Origin: Triops longicaudatus
Taxonomy: Eukaryota; Arthropoda; Branchiopoda; Notostraca; Triopsidae
NCBI GenBank assembly: GCA_022885665.1
Contig: JAGQDJ010000071.1
Location: forward strand, 124,001-188,000
Direction: 5' to 3'
Length of the DNA: 64,000 nt
Part shown: positions 33,201 to 42,021 of the stretch, piece by piece
Layout of the letters: each line of letters opens with the position of its first letter
How positions within the stretch are numbered: position 1 is the first letter of the stretch
Notes under the pieces: generated by a model
What the model saw: the letters and a program-made list of their open reading frames with translations, nothing else
Told to the model about the DNA's origin: nothing
The model's database searches: none
Made by a program: the position numbers and the translations under genes

Positions 33201-35552
33201 TCGGGCTGAAAAATGTCACCTGAACTGCAACTCAATCTGCACGCAACTGAGGTGGCAACCACACTACGCCGCTACTTTTTCCTCGTCCATTGGAACGCCA
33301 TGCAATTTCACCTTCACCGCGCGCTGGCCGGAAAAGTCAAAAAGCATCACCATTGCCGGCAGATGCATTCCAGCCACTTGTTGCAACTGCGGTACCACCA
33401 CAGGCGAATTCAGGTCAGTGTGTTTCTTAGCTTCTTCATTTTTCTTCAGTTAAGAGTCCCGCCTTTCTTGAACAAACTCGTTTACGATAAAGCGCTTAAC
33501 TTTCTCCGGCTACTATGACCATTTTTTTTAAGGGAGACAAAAGACAGAACCCGTACGGGAAATTTGAATCCTCGGGGCTAAACTGCACTTTTTCGTTAGT
33601 AATCGAGTCTAAGTGGAGGTAAGCCAGGTAACTTTTCGGTTAAAAATATTTTTTGGCCACCTGTTGAGTTACGGAATTCGTAAGTGATTTTTTCTTGCTC
33701 TAAATCTGACGATCTAGAGCGAGAAGATTTCCACGTCTTGTAACGGGTGACGATTTGAGTTTTGGCTTTAGTTCTCATTTTTCGTTGGTATGCCACGCTT
33801 TAATAACTATGATAATGTGATAGTGAATTTATTATTTGTAGTTTAGTAGGTGATGGGAATTTTGCGGTCTCGCCGAGCGAGACTTTCTCGAGAGGAGAAA
33901 GATTTTGTGCAGATTCTAGAGCAACTCGTTCAAAACTCTTTGGCACAGAGTGCCAAAAAGTGAATTGAGTTTCTAGTGAATTGGCTGCAGGTTAGAAAAC
34001 TGCTACAGTATTTACCGGTGCCCAAGAATACTAATGAGCGGGAAAAGTAACAGGATTGGAAACAGACTCCATAAAAAGAAACAAGGGAAAGAGTTCGTCC
34101 AACGGGTGACCATCTGTTTTCTTTTTTCTATGGAGAAAACTGCCATTGGAATAACAGCAACCAAAGACCGCTAAACATTATCAGGACTGATTTGGAATCG
34201 CAAAGTGTCCTTACTCTTCAATCAAAATGAACTCTGGAAGAGCTAGACCAAACTTTCAATTCTTAATTAAATTCCTTAGATTTTATTGTGAATTCGACAA
34301 ATGTTGTACGCATCAAAATTTAAGAATATATTCCAAAATCTGCAGCTGCAATTCTTGAACTGTCTTAGAAAAAAATGGTCGCTCTTTTTTATCCGATTCA
34401 AATTTATATGTTTTGAATTTTGATAAATGTTTCCTTAATTACTAATGCATTAAATCGGGAAGCGGTAAGGTTTTCGATACATTAAAAGGATTCAGTGCTC
34501 TGGAACACACATGCCAAGATACCACTACACTATATAAATTTATATTCTCAAATTATTCTTAGTTTTGATACTAAACGGTCGGACCTGATAATTAGAGACG
34601 CTGGGTCCTCTATAAGACGTCTTTTACAGTAAGGTTCTTGTAAATGGTCTTATTTTACTACGCGATCTTATCAGTCACGGTGATCGAGCAAACTTCTCAT
34701 GCGTGTCTTTTTCTTGACTGGACTGCACTCTTGCTACAGATACAACCATTTTTACTATAGTAGTGCAGCATAGCCCACGACTTTCTTTAAGTGTTTTATG
34801 ATGCGTTCCGATTTCACTCTACCGCAATTAGCGGTGTAAAGTGACCTAAGAATAAGTAGCTAATTAGTTTTACCCAGCCACGAGCCCCAAAAACTTGAAA
34901 CAATGTATCCGAAGTCAATTACGGTTGAATTCTCTATTTGTTCGTCACAAGCAGTATTACTTTCGTTGATATTCCACAATACTCCGTCTCTAGATGTAAT
35001 AAGTCTAATGAATCCCACATAAATAAACACTCGAAAATAACGCTTGTGCACATTGTACATACGGCAAACTTGAATTGCTAAGTATAGTATAGCTTAATAT
35101 AATTAACAGTTAATTTAATCGTACATTTGTAATAATACACAAGCTTACGACAGGTTACAATCTACGTCGTCACTGCTCATTATTTCTACTTAACACGAAC
35201 CGGAGAAAATTGTGTTTACTTGTTAAAGTGCCATTCATTAATCTACCGCGTTATCTAAGCCCGACGGAAATCGAAACGCGATTTCTGCCGCAAAACTTAT
35301 GACGCAAGGGGTCGAAAACCTTGTAAACACACATTTGCTTTCGGAGAAAGTGTGCACCTTCCAACTCTCCGTCTAGTCTTTAAACCTGTCTCGTAAACAC
35401 CAAACTCGTTCCCACTTCCCTTTCCTTTTTTTGTTCATACATTCCCATATGGGACTTTCACCTATGTTAATGAGTTGGAGAAAATGAAACACTTCGTTTT
35501 GTCGTCCTCGGGGATGAACTTTTACCTGCTCTTGATGGCCGGGTAAATCCAT
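18282..35552 (-). CDS. Large scaffold protein with AKAP2/MISP-type C-terminal region
   Basis: Exons in transcript order: 35552-35526 (tentative first coding exon, nine codons MDLPGHQEQ), 31648-29590, 22282-21346, 21067-20837, 20372-20258, 20116-19949, 19734-19264, 19077-18968, 18896-18707, 18359-18282. Phases close to 1461 aa plus stop. The exons from 31648 on are well supported by splice sites and frame; the first exon is less certain. The protein is acidic, Ser/Pro-rich and mostly disordered. The motif TPIEREIRLAGEREEELRK (residue about 1090) and an earlier related copy ESLIEREIRLQKEREE (about 867) resemble the conserved motif of the AKAP2 C-terminal family, also found in MISP. EELKEMKQREEELR, KSQPNLLAM and the last-exon ALIAQWE are consistent with it. 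Relatives bind actin or anchor PKA; an actin-bundling or cortical scaffold role here is inference. The donor at 19263 is the weak GTGCGG. Introns of 7.3 and 3.9 kb may hide alternative exons. Confidence 0.7.
18363..18408. repeat. Perfect 23-bp tandem duplication beside the last acceptor of the AKAP2-type gene
   Basis: Two identical 23-bp units (18363-18385, 18386-18408) lie directly upstream, in minus orientation, of the acceptor of the terminal coding exon. The duplicated unit includes the T-rich stretch before the AG, so the branch-point and pyrimidine-tract region is present twice. Confidence 0.85.
22283..29589 (-). other. 7.3-kb intron of the AKAP2-type gene
   Basis: It is bounded by the phase-1 donor at 29589 and the acceptor before 22282. 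It contains the isolated exon-like frame at 27256-27492, annotated separately. A GC-rich patch at about 25950-26200 has TGCCATGT three times and a possible minus-strand donor GAGGCCAG|gtaaat near 26048; it could be an alternative first exon. A C homopolymer sits near 24954-24964. Nothing else was recognised. Confidence 0.45.
27256..27492 (-). CDS. Exon-like frame of an unrecognised protein (probable terminal exon)
   Basis: Preceded by a strong acceptor (tttttgtgtttcag), the frame begins in phase 0 and runs 78 codons to a TAA. The content looks like protein: it starts IKNWVTWVVTRKRYI and has VDINNPSCLLFLYKKDPD before the end. There is no stop-rich or simple-sequence bias. It does not continue the frame of the AKAP2-type exon upstream, which would enter in phase 1 and stop. 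It could be the last exon of the unrecognised gene at 39483-40688, whose last visible donor is phase 0, or of an alternative transcript. I recognise no family. Confidence 0.4.
   Translation of the reverse strand: MKNWVTWVVTRKRYILPYRKIVRFMQMSTEEAKLLNIQTPYFLQYAVDINNPSCLLFLYKKDPDNLNEFWGTNLLLQI
31649..35525 (-). other. 3.9-kb intron of the AKAP2-type gene
   Basis: Mostly AT-rich sequence. A GC-rich island at about 33213-33413 is open in more than one frame on each strand and ends with a good plus-strand donor (GAATTCAG|gtcagt at 33414). It may be an unassigned exon, but I cannot decide the frame. A minus-strand frame at 33596-33796 (Lys/Arg/Ser-rich, ending near a CAACAG|gtggcc donor) is another weak candidate. 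Confidence 0.35.
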
Positions 35553-38500
35553 TTCACTAACTTCAAACACGTTGGCAAAAAAGTACACTTTCAAACTGAA
35601 ATTTCACCAGTTTTTAATTATGGTTAAAATTAAAAATAGATATGTGATTCAAATCTGATTACAACAGCGACTTTGGCTCAAAAGTTGTCGCTTCTGGTTT
35701 CGACGAGTTGAGACTCGCCTCTGACATATTACGCTTCGTTTTTCGTCCACTTATATCTAAAAAAGAGCTCTTTAACGGTTCCGTGAGACAAAAGAATCGT
35801 TATAAAAAGGTTATCCAGGGCGAAACTGTTTTAGCAGGTGTTAATAGGGTGTCGAGGTCCACGTCTCTGAGCTACGCACATTTAACGGCCTAACGGAATA
35901 GAAAAAAAGTCTTCAAGTGAGAATTCCTTTTGGAAAAAAGGATCACGACTCCATTCAGATTATTCGAGTCTGTTTTGTCACGGGAACGCACTCAACTCAA
36001 TTGTTCTTCTCAAAATTCAAGCCATGGACGAGTACCAACAATAGTGGACACTGTCCAGTTGCTCTGGGATTAAAAAGAATAATTCCAAGCGCTTTCGTTT
36101 GATCATCCGCTTTTGTGTGTGAAAAAAAAGGCTCCGTAGCGCTACCATTTTAGATTAGTCACATCTGGTCAATTCTGTAACCTAATTATGTAAACTACGT
36201 CACGATCGAATCAGAAATATATCTTGACAATGCAGCCCAACCGGAATATAACGTTAATTTTAGAAATCATTCAAAAATGATACTTTCTTATAACGTATCA
36301 GGAGAATTTACTGTTGTTATACAAAATTAAATTTGCTTAGCAAAACTACTACAATGCAGTCTCAATAATTTGACTATTAGATTACAACACTCGAGAAAAT
36401 CAACCATTGTTATACACTATATCCAATAAGAAACAAACATTTTCAAACATTGACTCTGCGATGATTAAAAAGGATTCCGTTACATCTAGATACGTTCAAA
36501 ATTCTTACACACTTTTATTGATTACTACAATACTATATTTCATTAGATATTTAAGAGCATAGGGTACGTTTGCGTAACAAGATAATTAAGGTTAACTAGA
36601 AGCGCAACAAGTTTTATACTTCCATGGGAATTTCAACACTCGGAGCTACGAAATCTTTTTTTATATATATATTTTTGTTGGCATTCCGAAAACCTTGTTC
36701 CAATAAATGGCGTGTCTAATGAGACATCCAGCACCAATTCAGGAAAAAAAAAGTCCTTATTTCCAAACAAAGCCCAAGATTTCTCTTGTGTTCCATTCTT
36801 GAACCCGGGGAGCCGACCTTGCCCTTTGACCCTTGTCTCTCAGAGGCAATTTTCTCGACGCCCGGAAGTCTTCATCCGACCCGAATTCTCAAGTTCCTTT
36901 AACCCTAACCTACATTTCTGAACACTCTTTAGCTTCTGCAAGAATCGTCGTTTTTAATTTAAAAAGGTTTTCCTACATACTGCATATTACTTCCCCAAAA
37001 TGTAAAGCTGCGAGTCACGGACATAGTTTGAAAAAGAAAAAAATAGACCGTTATGAGCTTTCTGGACCAAGACTTTGATGCATTTTGTAGAAAAAGTACG
37101 CGAAGGTTCGGCGAAAAAGATGAGCAGTCGTGCATTTCATGCTCACAATTACGAACAAGGTCTAGTAGTCCCACATATAAACTAGAAAGAGACGCGGAAG
37201 AGAATGACGAAAGAATGGGGGACTGGAATTATGAAAGAAAGAGCTTTGGGTAGAAAATGCGTCGGTTTATGGCGCTATTAAGCAGCACGTCATCTTTCAC
37301 CTAATTCCCATTGCTATTTCAACACAGCTTTTCTACCCTGACACTTTTTCTTAAACAAGAGATTTCCGTTGTGAAAGCACGAAACACTAACGCAAAACGC
37401 CTCGTATTTTAATGTGTTTAAATACAACTTACACGACTCTTTTAATTCTTATGGTATTTAACAGATTAGAATTTTAACAGTTATTCAGTAAAAAGAAATT
37501 CTTAAACTGACTATATTCACCAAATGGTTGGAAACTAAGGAAAAATTTGGAAACACGAAAACACATTTTTTTATGGATCTGCTTTACACATACAAGATGT
37601 CAACATTTCCAAGTTATTTCAAAATTCGATTTCTCCAACTTTTCTAAAGCAGTCTAAGCCATCTACCGGGCTCATTTCTAACTACCACTGGCAGTATTTT
37701 TTTTCCCGGTCGTGACTTCAATTCCGTCGTTTGGAGTTTTGCATTTTTTCTTATGCATGCGAAAGAGGTTACTTTTGCGTCAAACTAAGCCCCAGTTTTC
37801 AGTAGGAACTTTCCCCCTCTGAATAGTTAACTTTTTGTATACGATGTTCAGCTTCTGTGATTTGTATTAAAAATACATCTTATTTATAATTTTCTTAGCC
37901 TGAAAAAAAACTGCGCTATAAGAAATAGTATAGAAAATTTTACCAAGATGAAGACACCTTTTGAGGTGCTGTAGGATAATTAACCACGTTTACTTAAAGT
38001 AAATTAACCCTCACATTGTCTTACTTTCATTACCTCCTTTTCGCGTAATCATTTTAGCACTCAAGAGCTCGCTGGAAAAATATTCCCCCAAAATATGCAC
38101 AAGTAGATAAAACCAACAAAAATCTCTTCTGTAAAGCAAACAGGGCGACACAAAAATAACATCTCAACTGAATTTATCTTCGTAATCGTAAACAAAGTTT
38201 TCCTTTGAGACGGGAGTTACAAGGTATCTGTCACGACGCCTCTGTCGATAATCGTATCACTTTTGATAAGTTCCAGCTTAATCAATCGAATTCCTTGGGC
38301 TGGCGGGTAAAGATTAACAACCTTGTTTTAAGTTCTCGTGTCATTTTCCTATCAAAACCCCCAAACTCACAAACGTTCCTAATCCTCACTCACCTGTCAC
38401 CAGGACCCACAGAAACCACTCTCCTCCCTCATTAAAACGTTGGCCCCCTTAACCCCCGATTGCAAACCACAACCGAGTCACGAGGACGCATTCATTGTGA

Positions 38501-39482
38501 CTTTCGACAACTTTTCCGTCTTTTGACCCATACGCTCTTCCCTTAACACTTCATTAAGCTTAATTAAAGTCCAAACGATGACACACTTTCTTAACGCATA
38601 TCCAAATATAATTTTAAAATAAATAAATGAGTTAAATGAATTAACAGAAATATATTAAAGTACAAAATAGTGGAAAATCAGCAAAATAATTATTTTCGCC
38701 AAAAGATTTCTTATGTAGCTTTAGATTTCTATTCTTTAGATTTATATTTAGAGCTATTCGGATTTATATTTTAAAAAATCTGAAAGTACATAGAGTTAAA
38801 GAAATATGCAAGACAACTTGGCCAGAAAAAAAGGATAAAGTAAATAAAAAACCGGTTTCTGACTCAGAACCCGTATTTGGGAAGCTGGGCTTCTTTTTGC
38901 CCATTCTGGAGATCAGTTTAGGGAACGTTATGGCCAAATTAGCATGGGACGAGACTCGGCGCTTGAAATCCCGTTAGAGCGACTATGTTCAGGTTCGGGC
39001 CAACCGGGAATTCCAACTGCAGAGTCCCACTTGCGAAGAATATGTCGGCTACGGAAGTTAATTCCGTAATTGTGACAAGTCAAACTTTCCACTGAAGGTC
39101 CCTGGCAGTGTTCTCAAGGTCGACTGAGCAAGACAAGCAAAATTTTACTTGATAGCGCGGCAAATTGAGGGTCAATCCGGGGGGCGAAATCAGAAAAGCG
39201 TAAAACTACGGCTCACTCGAAGACACCAAACTTTGTTCGTTCCTGTTTGGGTGGAAACTGAGACTAGCAAAAAGGTTCTTGGGGACGTAACGCTACTTTT
39301 ACTTTCTGTGGCCTTTGCTATGTTGCGAGCGTGTTAAAACTTGAAAAAATTTTGACGCACTCTTGCGCTGAGCTTCTTATCGGCTACTTAATGATAAGCT
39401 CGTTAGCTTTTATCAAGCGATTTCGGTAGAGTTGGTAAGGTGTTTGTTACACTGATCACGACGATCGGAGCTCGAGACTCAC
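35553..39482. other. AT-rich non-coding DNA
   Basis: No gene is supported. A 66-codon ATG frame at 37053-37253 (plus) has protein-like composition (MSFLDQDFDAFCRKSTRRF) but no splice or homology support. Plus-strand composition is C-rich in places, e.g. 38361-38460. Confidence 0.4.
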
Positions 39483-40688
39483 CAAGTTGCGACTACAGTC
39501 TTGAAATCTTTTGCGGAAATGAAGTGATGAAGAAATTATTTCCCCATAACGAAAAAATGCGTACATTACGGGTTTCTTTCGAAATGGGATTCCAGGTTTG
39601 ATAGAAGGAAACTGAAAAATTACCTGTTCAAAATAGAAATACTGGACACAATCCAAATCCAATTTAGTTCGATTACATATCACGTTCGGGAAAGGGAGAT
39701 ACTGCACACACGTCGGAATGTGTGCGACTTGTACAAAGACGTAACGGTTTCTGCACGGGTCATACTGAAGAATCTAGTCTTGGGATGTGCCAATGCATAA
39801 AACCTGAGCGAACCGTCCACGGCACGCAGGTTAGTAAAGCGTGTTCCGTTCAAGAAGGAGCGGATGGTTCCATGACCCATTGTTCGTGGCCATTTCAGTC
39901 CGGGGAACTTCGCGTAGTGGCAAACGCCTACGCAAACTGCGAGATTTTACTGCTATCGTTGGAATTATTCAAAGTTATAAGCCGATTTTTGATACAATTG
40001 AACAGGCACTTCAAAACTGGTTTTATCCATAAATAACCGTAATTATTTGTCCTACAAACACAATTTCTACATGAAAATTGAACACAATGTTTCCTCGTTT
40101 AATTACCATTCTATAAATAACTTGTTGAGAAAAAGGGGTAACAACAGGTGACTCCAATGCCCATAATTTTGTGCTTCTTATCATATTTACTTCTTCGCCA
40201 TTTCTGATCATTGATCCAGAATAACACGCTGCCCGGAGGCCATGAAAAGCTTCGTATTCTACATATGGTATGACCATCCTTCCGCCAATTAGTCCTGAAG
40301 CATTATCGTGAATAGATTGCAACTAGTAAATTAAGTGAGTTGTACTTACTCGTAACGAGTTTAAAACTTTGGCCTTCAAGAACCACTTTCATCCAATATG
40401 AATTCACTACTAGCATGCTATATTTCGCCGGTTTTTCCTCTATTATCTGTTGAGGATAAACATACGGGTTAACAGAAATATTAAATTAATAAATAACCTT
40501 ACAGCTGTTGTGTTAAGCTTTGTTTGTTGCGACTTTAATGAAATCGGTTTGGGGAACGAAGCTGCAAACCGCGTTTGTTCATATTTGTTTGCGCCTGCAA
40601 ATGCGATATTGTTAGTTGGCTTCCCAATAGGTGGCGATGCACATCGTATAGTAACTGGAACATTTTTGCGCGCTCTCTTCAAATACAT
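39483..40688 (-). CDS. Unrecognised multi-exon protein, partial model
   Basis: Exons in transcript order: 40688-40503 (from MYLKRARKNVPVTIRCASPP), phase-0 donor GCT|gtaagg; 40446-40350 (after acceptor cctcaacag; MLVVNSYWMKVVLEGQSFK), donor ACGA|gtaagt; 40294 to about 40107 (after gcttcag; RLIGGRMVIPYVEYEAFHG); and 39764-39483 (after attcttcag; YDPCRNRYVFVQVAHIPTC), strong donor AACTTG|gtgagt. The first three join without a frame break. The link from the third to the fourth is unresolved: no acceptor between them fits phase 0. The fourth exon has five Cys in its first 47 residues. The start is uncertain: the frame is open to 40745 and an acceptor may lie there. The final phase-0 donor is compatible with both the 31648 exon of the AKAP2-type gene and the terminal exon at 27256-27492. 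I recognise no family. Confidence 0.45.
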
Positions 40689-41978
40689 TGGGCTACTTCG
40701 TGCAAATATGTACTTGTACTTAATTTTTGATTTCGTCAAACGGAATTACTCTGAATATAATGAATAATAATTTTGAACATTCTGTGGGAAACTTTGTGGC
40801 AATAAAAAGTTGACAGTAAAAGAATTTTTGACATGTTTTCAGTGCCATCGAATTTTCACTACCAAAACTATTACAGTATGAATACCTCTTTTTTTCGTAA
40901 AGAAACTAAGTTTATCAGATTTTTGTCACCAAAATCGAAAGATAGTCACAGCTTTTCGCCTGCAGATATAATTTGGTGCTCAAAGTTACGTGTAAATCTT
41001 TGAGCCTTTTACTGAGTTGTGGCTTTTCAGAGGGCACTGAAGAGTCGTCAAGGAGGACACGACGTGCAAAGAAATAACACACGAAAGCACAGCTTGAACA
41101 CCCCCCTCCCCACCTTCAAAGTTCAAACGACTGTGTATAGGTAAGAATAAATCAGTAGTTGTAACCATAAGGGAGCATTTGAGCATTGAATACACCGTTT
41201 GGGTTTGGCTTTGAACGCGGAGAACGTTGATGTTGGTTTATTTTTTAAAACTCCCGCTTCCCGTTCACCGCTAGAGGCCGTTACCCGTTCACGCGCCAGG
41301 CCAAACTCTCACTACACATCATGGTCCGCCACAGTCGTTCAGAGAACGACGTTGAGCGAAGGAAGTGTCTGCGGGCGTAAGATTCAAGCTTTGCGTGGTC
41401 TGTTCAAGTTTCTACCATATTTATTATTCCCTTAACTGTGTTTTTTTCGTGGATTACATGGTCTCTTTGCGAAGAGCCTTGCCCTAGCAGTTTATTTTGT
41501 TACGTTTAGAAAAAAGTGGTAATTTAATTCCAAGTTTTGTGGTGCCAATTCGTGGGATTTCGCGCGTTGTCCCTTTCATACAAAGCCAGCGGACGGAATT
41601 ACATTTGGCGCGAAGAAGAATTCAAAACCCGAAAGCAAATCTTTTTTAATTCTAGTGTGATACAAATACGTAGTCGTAAGTGCGAAAGTGATCCTGATCT
41701 TTATTCTAACATGTATTAGTCCCTTTTTCGGAAAACCCGTGAAAACCCTCGGGGCTACATTTACAGACATCTTATCTCCCTCGCACCCCATTTTTAAAAA
41801 TTTTTCCAAAGTGCTGTCAAAGTGTCTTGTTCACTTCCAAGTACCCACCCAAAACCCCCAAGGACAAATTTGTAACCCCTTTAACGTCTTTCTTTTTGGA
41901 TTATTCCCGCAATATGCAAATTGCCGTTTAATTCGTGCCTGTCTGTATTGACTTCCAATTGTTCAACGTCAAAACACC
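40689..41978. other. Region upstream of the unrecognised gene and of the 41979 exon
   Basis: Probably intergenic and divergent: minus-strand exons end to the left and a plus-strand first-exon candidate starts to the right. The part 41210-41420 is relatively GC-rich and could be promoter sequence. No TATA box with correct spacing was found. Confidence 0.3.
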
Positions 41979-42021
41979 ATGGATTACTCTCGTTTCCTAC
42001 ACTGTTTCATCCTGCTAGCAG
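41979..42021 (+). CDS. Candidate first coding exon with signal-peptide-like start
   Basis: An ATG in near-ideal context (AACACCATGG) opens a frame of 14 codons plus one base, MDYSRFLHCFILLA, ending at a strong donor CTAGCAG|gtaagacc. A charged start followed by a hydrophobic stretch suggests a secretory signal peptide or anchor. The next exon (phase 1) was not found. Joining the 42552 acceptor gives an early stop, and the 57237 frame has no matching acceptor. The gene may continue past the right edge. Confidence 0.35.

Noticed and set aside
40450..40767. Plus-strand 105-codon frame overlapping the unrecognised gene
   Set aside because: The minus strand gives consecutive exons with matching phases and good splice sites, whereas the plus frame stands alone.
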